A stretch of DNA of 64,000 bases, taken from the NCBI GenBank assembly GCA_945877575.1, contig CAMDUE010000001.1, positions 1 to 64,000 of the forward strand, given 5' to 3'. Positions 34,123 to 44,194 of the stretch are shown here, piece by piece. This DNA is from Chitinophaga pinensis. GTDB taxonomy: Bacteria > Bacteroidota > Bacteroidia > NS11-12g > UBA955. How positions within the stretch are numbered: the stretch's first letter is position 1; each line of letters begins with the position of its first letter. The notes beneath the pieces were generated by a model, which worked only from the letters and a program-made list of their open reading frames with translations, was not told the DNA's origin and made no database searches. The translations under genes and the position numbers were made by a program.

Positions 34123-34371
34123 TACCAGGTACCAGGTACTAGGTGCCGGGTGCAGAGTACATGGTCGATGGTACATGGTACATGGTACATGGTACATGGT
34201 ACATGGTACATGGTACATGGTACATGGTACATGGTACATGGTCTGTAGTCTATAGTCTATAGTCCATAGTCCATAGTCTGCCGAAACCCGAAACCCGGTA
34301 CCCGGTACCCGGTACCCGGTACCCGGTACCCAGTACCTAGTACCTAGTACCTGGTACCCGCTACCCGTTAA
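34120..34371. repeat. Heptamer array D (36 units)
   Basis: 252 bases read as 36 heptamers without indels, passing through blocks in this order: TAGTACC, AGGTACC, AGGTACT, AGGTGCC, GGGTGCA, GAGTACA, TGGTCGA, TGGTACA x10, TGGTCTG, TAGTCTA x2, TAGTCCA x2, TAGTCTG, CCGAAAC x2, CCGGTAC x5, CCAGTAC, CTAGTAC x2, CTGGTAC, CCGCTAC and CCGTTAA. The first three bases are the TAG stop of the preceding gene. The remaining 98 bases to 34469 are AT-rich leader of the DUF47 gene. Left units with GGTAC can pair with right units carrying GTACC. Confidence 0.92.
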
Positions 34372-34469
34372 TTGGTACCATAGTGTAATATTAATAAAAT
34401 ATTAAATATATGTTTCAGATTGCTTGAGGCGTTGATTCTTGATTAGTTTCGCGTATAATTAATTTTTTA

Positions 34470-35117
34470 ATGGCTTTAAACAATCTACTCAGTATTTTCC
34501 TCCCCAAAGACAAGGTATTTTACAATCTGTTTGAGGAAACAGCGAAAAACATCTCAGAGATGGGAGTGAAATTTAAAGAGTTCGTTTATGAACCCGATGA
34601 ACAAAAAAGAACCGCAATTAACAAGCAAATTGAAGATCTTGAGCATAAAAATGATGAAATTACGCATCAAATTTTTCAAGAATTAGGTAAGAATTTTATC
34701 ACTCCTTTTGACAGAGAAGATATCCATTATCTAGCAACTGCAACAGATGATGTTGCTGATTATATTTATGCATCTAGTAAAAAAATGCAGTTCCACGGTG
34801 TTAATCCGAATGACACAGGAATTCAAAATCTTGCAGAATTGATTTGTCAAGGTGCTCACGAAGTATCTAAAGTTATTATGCAACTTCGCGAATTAAAACG
34901 CCCAGAGAAAATCATGGAGTCAATTGTGAAGATCAATAGTTTAGAAAATCATGCTGACAATGTATTTGATTTGAGCATACGTGAACTTTTTGAAAAAGAA
35001 GATGATTTTAAACGACTAATCAAACGTCGTGAGGTATATACGGTTATGGAAGTTGCAACTGATAAGTTTGAAGATGTAGCCAATGTAATCGAAACGATCA
35101 TCGTTAAATACGCTTAA
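34470..35117 (+). CDS. DUF47 family protein (PhoU-like phosphate transport regulator)
   Basis: A 215-residue all-helical protein: MALNNLLSIFLPKDKVFYNL, then KTINKQIEDLEHKNDEITHQ-like helices with FDREDIHYLATATDDVADYI. This is the DUF47/PhoU-like family that is almost always paired with a Pit phosphate permease, where it is thought to regulate transport. The Pit gene follows 10 bases later, so they form an operon. Conserved acidic residues (E/D-x3-D pairs in ATDDVADY and VATDKFEDVANV) are those expected to bind metals in PhoU-like folds. The leader is AT-rich. Confidence 0.9.
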   Translation: MALNNLLSIFLPKDKVFYNLFEETAKNISEMGVKFKEFVYEPDEQKRTAINKQIEDLEHKNDEITHQIFQELGKNFITPFDREDIHYLATATDDVADYIYASSKKMQFHGVNPNDTGIQNLAELICQGAHEVSKVIMQLRELKRPEKIMESIVKINSLENHADNVFDLSIRELFEKEDDFKRLIKRREVYTVMEVATDKFEDVANVIETIIVKYA

Positions 35118-35127
35118 TAAAGTTGCC

Positions 35128-36783
35128 ATGACTTCAATGGTAATTTTGATTATCGTGTTGGCATTGGTATTTGATTATATCAATGGCTTTCACGACGCGG
35201 CTAATTCTATAGCTACAATTGTTAGTACTAAGGTATTAACACCATTTCAGGCAGTGCTTTGGGCAGCAATGTTCAATTTTGTTGCGTTCTTTATGTTTAA
35301 AGATCACGCAGTTGCAAATACAATTTCTAAAACAGTTGCAGAAAATTACATTACTCTTGAAGTGATTTTAGCGGGTTTATTGGCTGCCATATTCTGGAAT
35401 TTATTGACTTGGTGGTTTGGAATTCCTTCTTCTTCGTCGCATACCCTAATTGGTGGTTTTGCTGGTGCGGCAGTTATGCACGCTTACATGGAAAAAGGTA
35501 TGATGCCCATAAATCAAATTGTAGAATCTGACAGCATCATGAAGACCATTTACTTCATTTTTCTTGCTCCAGTTATTGGTATGGTACTTTCAGCTTACAT
35601 TACGTTGGTTACCATTTCCCGTAAAATGTGGTTGAAACTGAGTTTTATCGTAGTTTCCTCTGTCGCATTATTCTTGATTTTTGATTTTTATATGGGAAAG
35701 AAACTCGAAGAAAATTTATCTAAATTTTATCGGGTTGATAAATATGAAAGTGAATGGAAGAAACATCCAAAAGACCTAAATTCAAAAGCAAATTATGATT
35801 TAGCTATTCTGCATTTTAATCAATCAAAGCCCTATCTAGAAGATTACAAAGCTAAAGGTTCAAATCATGTTGTAAATAATATCATTTCGCATGTTGATGT
35901 ATCAGATATTCAGATCAATAAGCAGCGTGAAGTGGTAGAAAAAATACTTCGTTTTGGTGCACTCAAAAAAGATGCGTTTTTTGATTCTACAAAAATGCCA
36001 GCAATGTTGGCCGCCAAAGAGAAAATTCACAGCTGTCAGCCTGATTTTGAAATGCTATCGAAAAACGGTGATTCTGCAACTGCTGTGGCTATTTCCGCCA
36101 AACTTGCATTGGGCGAGAAAGAAAAGATTAAGTTCATCGATGCATACAAGATTGATGTATCTAAATCCCTAAGAAAAGATCTCGAAAAGGCAGATAACAG
36201 AACACTGTCATATATAATGATGGTCATGTTTGCCTTATTTGCAGCCATTTATGTGTATGTTGAAAAGATAAAAGTCCCAACAGCAGCAAAAATGAACAAC
36301 ATGTTCAAAAAGCTTCAATTGCTTTCTTCCGCGGCCTTTTCTTTAGGGCACGGTGGTAGCGATGCTCAAAAAGTAATGGGAATTATTGGTGCGGCTATGA
36401 TTGCTAGCGGACAGATCATTGATTTTAAAGAAATTCCTAACTGGGTTCCTTTAGCCTGCTATACAGCCATTGCTCTTGGTACACTCAGCGGTGGTTGGAA
36501 AATTGTGAAAACCATGGGTACTAAAATTACAAAGGTTACACCATTGGAAGGAGTAGGGGCTGAAACTGCCGGTGCTATTACACTTTTTTTAACTGCCCAA
36601 ATGGGTATTCCCGTGAGTACCACCCATACCATCACGGGTTCAATCATTGGTGTTGGAGCAACTAAACGATTAAGTGCAGTTCGTTGGGGAGTAACAAGAA
36701 GTCTAATGTTTGCCTGGATTATTACCATCCCAATTAGTGCAATAGTGGCAGCTATTTGTTATTTGGTATTGAGTAATTTATAA
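35128..36783 (+). CDS. pit: Inorganic phosphate transporter, Pit/PHO4 family
   Basis: A 551-residue membrane protein. The two inverted halves each carry a family signature: DYINGFHDAANSIATIVSTK near residue 16, and SLGHGGSDAQKVMGIIG near 408. PSSSSHTLIGGFAGA and PVSTTHTITGSIIGVG are the matching second motifs. It should import phosphate with protons or sodium at the inner membrane. Between about residues 185 and 365 lies an unusually long soluble insertion with a lysine-rich helical part (KHPKDLNSKANYDLAILHFN). Most Pit proteins lack this. The preceding DUF47 gene probably regulates it. Its stop is 27 bases from the end of the converging clpB. Confidence 0.92.
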   Translation: MTSMVILIIVLALVFDYINGFHDAANSIATIVSTKVLTPFQAVLWAAMFNFVAFFMFKDHAVANTISKTVAENYITLEVILAGLLAAIFWNLLTWWFGIPSSSSHTLIGGFAGAAVMHAYMEKGMMPINQIVESDSIMKTIYFIFLAPVIGMVLSAYITLVTISRKMWLKLSFIVVSSVALFLIFDFYMGKKLEENLSKFYRVDKYESEWKKHPKDLNSKANYDLAILHFNQSKPYLEDYKAKGSNHVVNNIISHVDVSDIQINKQREVVEKILRFGALKKDAFFDSTKMPAMLAAKEKIHSCQPDFEMLSKNGDSATAVAISAKLALGEKEKIKFIDAYKIDVSKSLRKDLEKADNRTLSYIMMVMFALFAAIYVYVEKIKVPTAAKMNNMFKKLQLLSSAAFSLGHGGSDAQKVMGIIGAAMIASGQIIDFKEIPNWVPLACYTAIALGTLSGGWKIVKTMGTKITKVTPLEGVGAETAGAITLFLTAQMGIPVSTTHTITGSIIGVGATKRLSAVRWGVTRSLMFAWIITIPISAIVAAICYLVLSNL

Positions 36784-36795
36784 ATTTACCGCAGT

Positions 36796-36820
36796 CGCAG
36801 AATTAAAAATTAATTCTGCG
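36796..36820. terminator. Hairpin between pit and clpB
   Basis: CGCAGAATTA-AAAAT-TAATTCTGCG is a perfect 10-base inverted repeat just after the pit stop and overlapping the last codons of clpB. It lacks a run of T on either side, so its terminator role is uncertain; as a stem it could protect either mRNA 3' end. Confidence 0.45.
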
Positions 36821-39404
36821 AAAATTCCAATTCCGTTCCAGCCAAATCTACTTTGATGGGTTTGGCTGGATCAACGGATCCCGATAAAATAAATTTACTC
36901 AGTTCGTCCATCACCTTTTTCTGAATGACACGCTTCAACGGACGAGCACCAAATTGCGGGTCAAATCCCAATTGCGCCAACCAATCAAGAGCATCCTCTG
37001 TGATATCCAATTGATATCCTGCGTCGTTCAATCGTTGATACAATAAATCAAATTGAATTTGTGCAATGGCTCTGATATTTTCCCTATTTAAAGGTTCAAA
37101 CATGACAATTTCATCAATTCGATTTAAGAATTCGGGCCTGATTGCGCGCTTTAATATATCAAAAACTTGAAGTTTGGTTTTCGCTTGAACTTCTTCCGTG
37201 TTGGTGATGGTCAGTTGTTCGTAGTTTTCCCTAATGACATCCGCACCAATGTTCGATGTCATGATGATGATCGTGTTTCTGAAATTTGCGGTCCTACCTT
37301 TGTTGTCAGTGAGTCGCCCATCGTCTAATACCTGTAGAAGAATATTGAAAACATCGGGGTGGGCCTTTTCAATTTCATCCAATAAAATTACGCTGTAAGG
37401 TTTGCGTCTAATGGCCTCAGTCAATTGTCCGCCCTCATCGTATCCCACATAGCCCGGAGGCGCTCCAATGAGTCGGCTAACGGTATGTTTTTCTTGATAT
37501 TCCGACATGTCTATACGAACCATGGCTTGGTCGCTGTTGAACATATAGTCGGCCAACGCCTTTGCCAGCTCTGTTTTACCAACACCCGTTGTCCCTAAGA
37601 AAATGAATGACCCTATGGGTTTCTTGGGATCTTGAAGTCCGGCTCTGCTTCTACGAATGGCGTTAGAAAGCGCCGAAATGGCTTCTTCTTGTCCAACAAC
37701 TCTTTTATGAAGCTCGTCTTCGAGTTTCAACAACTTCTCACGTTCACTTTGAAGCATTTTACTCACCGGAATACCGGTCCATCTGCTTACTACTTCAGCA
37801 ATATCATCAGAATCTACTTCCTGCTTCACCATCGATGCCTTGCCGGTTTTGTTTTCCCGCATTTTCATGGTTAAAGCATACAATTCTTCTTCGTTGTTTT
37901 TAATCAATCCATATCGAATTTCAGCCACTCTACCATAATTGCCTTCGCGTTCAGCCTGCTCCGCTTCCAATTTTAAACTTTCGATATTTGTTTTTTTCTG
38001 TTGGATTTGTGTGAGGACATTTTTTTCGTTTTCCCATTGCGCTTTAAGTTCGTTTTGTCTCACACTCAAATTGGCAATTTCTTCGTTTAGCTTGCCCAGT
38101 TTTGCTTCGTCATTTTCACGTTTAATGGCCTCTCGCTCAATTTCCAATTGCATGATTCGTCGATTCAGTTCATCCAATTCCTCTGGAACAGAGTCCATCT
38201 CTAACCTCAATTTACTGGCTGCCTCATCCAACAAATCAATGGCTTTATCAGGGAGGAAACGGTCACTGATATATCGTTGACTCATTTCTACCGCAGAAAT
38301 GATGGCCTCATCTTTAATTCTAACCTTATGGTGCACTTCATAACGCTCTTTAAGTCCCCGTAAAATAGAAACAGCTTCCTGAGTATCGGGTTCTTCAACC
38401 ATAACCTTTTGGAAACGACGTTCCAAGGCTTTATCGGTTTCAATGTATTTTTGGAATTCGGCTAGGGTAGTGGCACCTATGGCACGCAATTCACCTCTTG
38501 CCAAAGCGGGTTTCAAGATATTTGCAGCATCCATGGCACCTTCACTTCTTCCAGCGCCCACCAGAGTGTGAATCTCATCAATAAACAACACAATTTCGCC
38601 GCTACTTTGAGTCACTTCTTTCACCACTGTTTTCAGACGCTCTTCAAACTCTCCCTTATATTTGGCACCTGCAACTAAAGCTCCCATGTCGAGGCTATAA
38701 ATTTGCTTAGATTTTAAGTTCTCGGGTACATCTCCTCTGATAATTCTGTGCGCCAGTCCTTCAGCAATAGCCGTCTTACCCACACCCGGCTCACCAATCA
38801 AAACAGGATTATTCTTGGTTCTTCTGCTCAGAATTTGGAGTACACGTCTTATTTCATCGTCTCTTCCAATAACGGGATCTAATTTACCTTCACGCGCCAG
38901 TTGATTCAGATTCAATGCGTATTTTTTGAGTGCATTAAATTGATTTTCTGAGGTTTGACTATCAACTTTATGGCCACCACGAAGCTCTTTAACGGCCTTT
39001 TTTAAATCATTCAATTTAAATCCAGCATCCTTTAAAATTCTTGAAGTTTCATCGTTGCTTTCCAGAGCCGACATTAATACATGTTCATTGGTAATAAATT
39101 CATCACCAAACTCTTTCATGAATTTTTCTGCAACCGCAAGAACCCTGTTAAGTTCCTGTGACGCATAAATTTGTCCACCTGCAACTTTTGGATACTTTTT
39201 AATTTGAATTTCTAGTACCTTTTCAAGGTTACTGATATTGGCCCCAGTTTTACCTGAGACAAACTTCATCATTTCCTCGTCTTCTCTGAGAATAGCGAGC
39301 ACTAAATGTGCTAATTCTATGCTCTGTTGACCTTCAGCCAGAACCAAATTCTGAGCTTTGTTCAAGGTCTCTTGAGTCTTGATGGTGAATTGTTGTGTGT
39401 TCAT
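36810..39404 (-). CDS. clpB: ATP-dependent chaperone ClpB
   Basis: An 864-residue Hsp100 disaggregase of standard length. Order: N-terminal Clp_N repeats (1-145); first AAA+ domain with Walker [19 protein letters not shown] near 205 and [10 protein letters not shown]; the middle coiled coil (about 400-530, [20 protein letters not shown]) that marks ClpB and not ClpA or ClpC; second AAA+ domain with [18 protein letters not shown] near 607 and the [19 protein letters not shown]-terminal end. With DnaK it rescues aggregated proteins. No HrcA or CtsR site is visible in front of the ATG. Confidence 0.96.
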   Translation of the reverse strand: MNTQQFTIKTQETLNKAQNLVLAEGQQSIELAHLVLAILREDEEMMKFVSGKTGANISNLEKVLEIQIKKYPKVAGGQIYASQELNRVLAVAEKFMKEFGDEFITNEHVLMSALESNDETSRILKDAGFKLNDLKKAVKELRGGHKVDSQTSENQFNALKKYALNLNQLAREGKLDPVIGRDDEIRRVLQILSRRTKNNPVLIGEPGVGKTAIAEGLAHRIIRGDVPENLKSKQIYSLDMGALVAGAKYKGEFEERLKTVVKEVTQSSGEIVLFIDEIHTLVGAGRSEGAMDAANILKPALARGELRAIGATTLAEFQKYIETDKALERRFQKVMVEEPDTQEAVSILRGLKERYEVHHKVRIKDEAIISAVEMSQRYISDRFLPDKAIDLLDEAASKLRLEMDSVPEELDELNRRIMQLEIEREAIKRENDEAKLGKLNEEIANLSVRQNELKAQWENEKNVLTQIQQKKTNIESLKLEAEQAEREGNYGRVAEIRYGLIKNNEEELYALTMKMRENKTGKASMVKQEVDSDDIAEVVSRWTGIPVSKMLQSEREKLLKLEDELHKRVVGQEEAISALSNAIRRSRAGLQDPKKPIGSFIFLGTTGVGKTELAKALADYMFNSDQAMVRIDMSEYQEKHTVSRLIGAPPGYVGYDEGGQLTEAIRRKPYSVILLDEIEKAHPDVFNILLQVLDDGRLTDNKGRTANFRNTIIIMTSNIGADVIRENYEQLTITNTEEVQAKTKLQVFDILKRAIRPEFLNRIDEIVMFEPLNRENIRAIAQIQFDLLYQRLNDAGYQLDITEDALDWLAQLGFDPQFGARPLKRVIQKKVMDELSKFILSGSVDPAKPIKVDLAGTELEFSQN

Positions 39405-39453
39405 GCTTCCGAACGCACAAATCTCATTCCACCCTCAAAATAGCGTCAATTCG

Positions 39454-41397
39454 TCAGTCTAGTACTTCCGAGCCTTCGGAAATCGCGTCAATTTGTCGTT
39501 TTTGTGGACCCCTGAGCCTCTCAACCGCCATTGGGTGGAGTTGAACTTTGAAATCATCTCTATCAAACTCTAAACTATCTACCGCTAGAAAACGATTTCT
39601 TAAAACAGTAAAACGACTCCAACGTTCACTGGCAGCGCCTGATGAGTCAATGCTCCAGCGGGCTTTGCTAGGTGCAGGAATTAATGAGGCCAAATAAACG
39701 CTTTCCCCAATACTCAGTTGCATAGGATATTTCTGAAAGTAAAACCAGCTTGCTTCGCCAATACCAAATACGTTGGGTCCCCATTCAATTAAATTCAAGT
39801 AAACTTCCATCATGCGATTTTTACTCACCGCTTTTTCACGTTCAATGAGCCAAACCAGCATGATTTCTTCTATTTTTCGAGCCAGTGTTTTGTGCTGTCT
39901 TAAATAAACATTCTTGATAAGTTGCATGCTAATGGTACTGCCTCCGCGTGCAAATCTTTTGGCTCTGTAATTGTGAATCAAGGCACCTCTAAATGCTTCC
40001 GTATAAAATCCTTTATGATAGAAAAAAGAAGGGTCTTCCGATCTCAATACACTTCTCACCACAAAAGGTGAAATTTCATTGAAATTGGTGTAATTCGGGT
40101 TACTCCGACCTACTATAAATGTACGTATTGCATTATCTCCTCTAAAATATGTATGGCTGAAGGAGCCATTCAATTTAGACGGCTGAGCCAATCCCCATTG
40201 AATGACTTTAAAATCTTTATCGCCGGTTAATTCGCTTTCAAAACGGGTCTTTTCCAATTTGTTCCCATCCAAGAAAACAAAAAAGCGATAACCAAAACTT
40301 CCTGTCGTTTTAATTCCAGAAGTATTTTGAAACAAACCGGCAGGCAGACTTGAAAATAAATTCTTCCCTTGGCTTGTGGGTATTTTAAAGTTGACCCAAT
40401 AGGTTTTTCCTTGATCCCATTCGTAATGTCCCCCAGCAGTGAAATTGAGCGCATTCAATTTAAAAGTACTGTTGCTGTCAAGTTCCAATAATCCTGAATT
40501 ATATTTTACTTTAACATTTCCAGCAATTTTGCTCAATTGAACGGTTGTATCAGAAATTCTAGGGTGCAGCAGTCTCAGATTCTCAATGTTTCCATCAGCA
40601 ACAATTTCAATTTCGTTGTTGCTACCTTCAATAAGATCTTGAATTTCAAATTTCGCTTTACCAAATCCAAAGTAACCACCAGGCAATTTAATTTTCCCCT
40701 GAGGATTAGTACAATTAAATTCAATATTTCCCGTGAGATCAGTTCTATCTAATTCTCCAGTAATTATATAGGGTTCAATCTTGGCTGTGAGATTTTCGCC
40801 CTTGAAATTGATGCTTTGAATGTCGGCTTTATAAATTTCAGCAGAATCTTGAACACGAATTTTGAAATTTCTGACCAGCAAATTTTTGGGAACCTGGGCC
40901 AATAATTTTCTAGCTGCTTTGATGATGTTTGTTTTCTCATTCGATTCATTGACTACCTCTTCCTCATCTTCAGATTTAAATTCAAAATTTCGAATTCCAG
41001 CTGAGTCAAATAAATTCAATTCGCCTCGTGCTAATTTTAAGTTTTGAATGCTTGGACCATGCCAAAGTGTGTTCCAAAAATCCACCGAAAAACCAAAAGT
41101 ATCAGCTACAAAAAGGGGTGGGAGAGTTCCATTTGTAGAATTTGCCCCCAAATAAACATGGCCCAATCTAATGCCGAAAATCCCATCAAAGGAAGTTTCC
41201 TTTATTTTGAATTCAATGCCTTTATTGGCTAATTTTGATTGAGCTTTTTTCAATCCCCAGTCGACAATAGCATTTCTACCTAGCATCCAAACTCCGGCGA
41301 ACAAGGTAAAAAATCCAATAACTGAAAAGCTGAGTATTTTAATCCTTTTTGGGGTAAACACCTGTGTAATTCTTTGGAGAAATTCCCTTGAGTTCAT
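39454..41397 (-). CDS. Monofunctional GT51 peptidoglycan transglycosylase with a large AsmA-like N-terminal region
   Basis: About 647 residues. A membrane segment (ILSFSVIGFFTLFAGVWML) lies near the N-terminus. Residues about 60-420 form a strand-rich periplasmic region resembling AsmA/DUF3971-type repeats (GIRLGHVYLGANS; IQNLKLARGELNLFDSAGIR). The C-terminal about 200 residues are a GT51 domain: RSEDPSFFYHKGF (catalytic Glu), RGGSTISMQLIKNVYLRQ, KIEEIMLVWLIEREKAVSKN, VYLNLIEWGPNVFGIGEAS. It should polymerise lipid II. There is no transpeptidase domain. Start choice is uncertain: the ATG at 41397 overlaps purB by 59 bases, an ATG at 41415 by 77, and a GTG at 41361 by 23. Confidence 0.85.
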   Translation of the reverse strand: MNSREFLQRITQVFTPKRIKILSFSVIGFFTLFAGVWMLGRNAIVDWGLKKAQSKLANKGIEFKIKETSFDGIFGIRLGHVYLGANSTNGTLPPLFVADTFGFSVDFWNTLWHGPSIQNLKLARGELNLFDSAGIRNFEFKSEDEEEVVNESNEKTNIIKAARKLLAQVPKNLLVRNFKIRVQDSAEIYKADIQSINFKGENLTAKIEPYIITGELDRTDLTGNIEFNCTNPQGKIKLPGGYFGFGKAKFEIQDLIEGSNNEIEIVADGNIENLRLLHPRISDTTVQLSKIAGNVKVKYNSGLLELDSNSTFKLNALNFTAGGHYEWDQGKTYWVNFKIPTSQGKNLFSSLPAGLFQNTSGIKTTGSFGYRFFVFLDGNKLEKTRFESELTGDKDFKVIQWGLAQPSKLNGSFSHTYFRGDNAIRTFIVGRSNPNYTNFNEISPFVVRSVLRSEDPSFFYHKGFYTEAFRGALIHNYRAKRFARGGSTISMQLIKNVYLRQHKTLARKIEEIMLVWLIEREKAVSKNRMMEVYLNLIEWGPNVFGIGEASWFYFQKYPMQLSIGESVYLASLIPAPSKARWSIDSSGAASERWSRFTVLRNRFLAVDSLEFDRDDFKVQLHPMAVERLRGPQKRQIDAISEGSEVLD

Positions 41398-42694
41398 CTT
41401 TAATTCGTTGTTCAATATCTAGATTATTTACAAACTCGTGAATGGTCTCACGGGTAATTTTACTATTGCTACGCGTCAATTCTTTCAATGTTTCGTATGG
41501 ATTTGGATATTTTTCACGACGAAGAATGGTCTGAATCGCTTCTGCCACCACAGCCCAGTTGTTGTCTAAGTCTTCATCCATTTTTTGCGCGTTCAAGATG
41601 ATTTTGTTCAATCCACGTTCCAAACTGCTTAACGCTATCAAAAGATGTCCAAACGGAACCCCTAAATTTCTTAAAACGGTACTATCAGTCAAATCTCTTT
41701 GCAACCTAGAAATGGGTAATTTTCCTGATAAATGCTCAAACAGGGCATTGGCAAGGCCCAAGTTCCCTTCGGCATTTTCAAAATCAATAGGATTTACCTT
41801 ATGAGGCATTGCACTAGATCCAACTTCGCCGGCTTTGATTTCCTGTTTGAAATAATCCATGGAGATGTAGCTCCAAATATCCCTCGAAAAATCAATCAAT
41901 ATATTTCCAATTCTTTTCCAGGCATCTAATTGAGCAGCCAAAGAATCATAGGGTTCAATTTGAGTGGTCATTGAATTTCTTACCAATCCCAACTGCAAAT
42001 TCACAAAGTTATCAGCAAAAGATATCCAATCTATTTCAGGAAAAGCAATGTGATGGGCGTTCAAATTGCCCGTTGCCCCGCCAAATTTAGCTTTGTAGGG
42101 AATGTGATTCAAGGGTTGAATTTGACCCCTCAAACGCACTGCAAAAACATACCATTCTTTACCAAGATTGGTAGGACTGGCTGGCTGACCATGAGTTCTA
42201 GCCAACATAGGTTGATCCTTCCATTGATCGCCTTGAGATTCAATTTTCTCAACTATACTCATCAATTTGGGCATCAATACCTGATCAACGGCATCTTTCA
42301 ACGACCATGGAATAGCAGTATTGTTGATGTCTTGCGAAGTCAATCCAAAATGCACCAATTCTTTGTAGTAATCCAATCCCAAAGAATCTAATTTGTTTTT
42401 CACGGCATATTCTACCGCTTTTACATCGTGGTTGGTTGTTTTTTCAATTTCTTTGATTCCTAAAATCTCTTCTTCAGATAAATTTTTTGCCCAATTTCTC
42501 AGTTCAACGGCTTTATCTAAGAGCATTCCAAAGTCCCAACCTTTAAGGGAAACATGCGACAATGCAATTAAATATTCAATTTCAACTCTTACGCGATATT
42601 GAATCAATGCGGCTTCTGAAAAGAACGATTGTAGGGGTTGGGTGTTTTTGGAATACCTTCCGTCAATGGGGCTGATGGCTGACAAACTTGACAT
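41339..42694 (-). CDS. purB: Adenylosuccinate lyase
   Basis: A 451-residue fumarase-superfamily enzyme beginning MSSLSAISPIDGRYSKNTQP. Conserved pieces are KTTNHDVKAVEYAVKNKL, HFGLTSQDINNTAIP, LARTHGQPASPTNLGKE, and the signature GEVGSSAMPHKVNPIDFENAEGN with the mobile catalytic loop serine. It splits SAICAR and adenylosuccinate in purine synthesis. The protein looks complete. Its 3' end overlaps the transglycosylase gene, suggesting co-transcription. A TAACTTTG element lies 11 bases upstream of the ATG. Confidence 0.95.
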   Translation of the reverse strand: MSSLSAISPIDGRYSKNTQPLQSFFSEAALIQYRVRVEIEYLIALSHVSLKGWDFGMLLDKAVELRNWAKNLSEEEILGIKEIEKTTNHDVKAVEYAVKNKLDSLGLDYYKELVHFGLTSQDINNTAIPWSLKDAVDQVLMPKLMSIVEKIESQGDQWKDQPMLARTHGQPASPTNLGKEWYVFAVRLRGQIQPLNHIPYKAKFGGATGNLNAHHIAFPEIDWISFADNFVNLQLGLVRNSMTTQIEPYDSLAAQLDAWKRIGNILIDFSRDIWSYISMDYFKQEIKAGEVGSSAMPHKVNPIDFENAEGNLGLANALFEHLSGKLPISRLQRDLTDSTVLRNLGVPFGHLLIALSSLERGLNKIILNAQKMDEDLDNNWAVVAEAIQTILRREKYPNPYETLKELTRSNSKITRETIHEFVNNLDIEQRIKDELKGISPKNYTGVYPKKD

Positions 42695-42705
42695 AAACTG
42701 GCCTG

Positions 42706-42713
42706 CAAAGTTA
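42706..42713 (-). promoter_or_regulatory. -7 promoter element of purB
   Basis: The reverse strand reads TAACTTTG, a full match to TAnnTTTG, 11 bases before the ATG at 42694. The divergent gene has its own -7 element 30 bases away. Confidence 0.65.
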
Positions 42714-42743
42714 AGTATATTCTCCTTTCTTGGGGGATATCCT

Positions 42744-42751
42744 TAAATTTG
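42744..42751 (+). promoter_or_regulatory. -7 promoter element of the OM beta-barrel gene at 42768
   Basis: TAAATTTG matches TAnnTTTG and lies 16 bases before the ATG at 42768. Together with the purB element it makes a compact divergent promoter pair in a 73-base gap. Confidence 0.6.
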
Positions 42752-42767
42752 GTGTTAAATAGTTTGT

Positions 42768-44192
42768 ATGATTCGCAAATCTCTTCAAGTTTTGGGCATT
42801 TTAGGTGCCTATTTCCATGCGGTTGACGCTCAAGTTCAATCTTATAAAATACAAAATACCCCAAATTCTGGAGTCTTCATTCAAACAAATCAAACGCTGC
42901 AAGATTCCAAAGTTGATACCATTCGAATCTCATCTACCAACCGAAGCATTGCAAAATACGTGGTTGCCAGCCAGCACGAAAGAGTTTCATACACGGTGAA
43001 TCAAACTGAACCTACTTACAGATATATTTCCAAGCCCAAAAGATATATCAATGATTTTGCTTTGGGATTATACTATTCCCAAGAATCTTTCAGCGACAAT
43101 CTTTCCTGGGACACCCTACGTTTTCGAAACTCAGATTCTAAGTTTGTTCCGGGTTCACAGATGAACAAAGTAAGTGGATTTGGTTTTCATTTTCTTTTCG
43201 GGGGACGTAAATTCATTCCACAAACACAACTGGGCTCATTCAACTGGGGCTTAGGAATGGATTTCAATCATTTTCGTAGAGGTCCCAAAACACAAGTAGC
43301 CTTTAATAATGATCTCGAAGATAAAGGCTTTACTCGTTTAGAAACTTCAGCAGTCAACTTTCATGGAATTGCTCGTTATGAAAAACGAGTGGGTTTATTG
43401 TATCCTTATGCCGCAGCCAAAGTGGGTTTCAATTTTTACAGTACCCAACAATATACCGAAGCACATAGAACGTCCACTAATTACGAATCAACCAATTCTG
43501 AAAATATTTCTACTGATATTACACCATATTTCGCCTACGAATTGGGTGTTCGCGCCAAATTAGCCTCTGGATTTAGCGTTTTCGCCTCCTATGAGAATCG
43601 TACTGGAAACCAATTAGAAATTATAAATTTATCCCAGTCAACTTTCAACGGTTTCGAATATAAAAACGATGTTAAAACTGTAGATTACAAAATCGAAAAC
43701 ATCAAATTCGGACTGTTATTTGATTTAAGCGCTGTAGAACGTGAGAAAGAGGTAGTTACTCCATCCAGATTAGATACCACCTATATCACTAATCTGGTTG
43801 TTTTTGACACTGTCTGGCTTGAAGAACCCCAAGTACGTTCAGAGGTAATCCGCGTTTCTGACCCAAGATTAAAAGGATATTATTTGAGTAAATGCAAAAA
43901 CTGTTTGTGTGATACCAATGCTAAAACAAACAATACCCGAATCATAGGAACATCACCAACCGAAATCAACAGAACCAACAACACCAATTCCGAGCTCAAA
44001 CCAGCACCATCAAAAAGCTCAACACCCACACCCACACCAACCAAATCAAGTGCTGAAATAAACACTCAATCATCCGGTGGTGCTTTACAAAACACACCTA
44101 GACCTTCTACTTCCACCTCAAACGGATCTGGCACCATCAAAGCATTTCCTGGAATTAAACCTCCACCAGCTGTCAAAAAGCCAAAGGCTTAA
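42768..44192 (+). CDS. Outer-membrane beta-barrel protein with low-complexity C-terminal tail
   Basis: A 474-residue protein with a signal peptide (MIRKSLQVLGILGAYFHAVD then AQ). Residues about 90-330 are strand-rich with barrel-like periodicity (GFGFHFLFGGRKFIPQTQLG; LYPYAAAKVGFNFYS; GFSVFASYENRTGNQLEI). Residues about 390-474 are a Ser/Thr/Pro/Asn-rich tail (SSTPTPTPTKSSAEINTQ) ending in PPPAVKKPKA, with two close cysteines (CKNCLC) before it. The tail may be surface-exposed or periplasmic. No family is recognised. Its TAA stop lies two bases before heptamer array E, and it converges on uvrA. Confidence 0.75.
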   Translation: MIRKSLQVLGILGAYFHAVDAQVQSYKIQNTPNSGVFIQTNQTLQDSKVDTIRISSTNRSIAKYVVASQHERVSYTVNQTEPTYRYISKPKRYINDFALGLYYSQESFSDNLSWDTLRFRNSDSKFVPGSQMNKVSGFGFHFLFGGRKFIPQTQLGSFNWGLGMDFNHFRRGPKTQVAFNNDLEDKGFTRLETSAVNFHGIARYEKRVGLLYPYAAAKVGFNFYSTQQYTEAHRTSTNYESTNSENISTDITPYFAYELGVRAKLASGFSVFASYENRTGNQLEIINLSQSTFNGFEYKNDVKTVDYKIENIKFGLLFDLSAVEREKEVVTPSRLDTTYITNLVVFDTVWLEEPQVRSEVIRVSDPRLKGYYLSKCKNCLCDTNAKTNNTRIIGTSPTEINRTNNTNSELKPAPSKSSTPTPTPTKSSAEINTQSSGGALQNTPRPSTSTSNGSGTIKAFPGIKPPPAVKKPKA

Positions 44193-44194
44193 TT

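Noticed and set aside
34051-34239. Open frame MYHVPCTMYHVPCT across array D as a repeat protein
   Set aside because: It arises only because the TGGTACA block lacks stops on the reverse strand; it has no start context and overlaps the real gene's end.
36796-36820. Hairpin after pit as a firm Rho-independent terminator
   Set aside because: The stem is AT-rich and no T-run follows on either strand, so it is listed only with low confidence.
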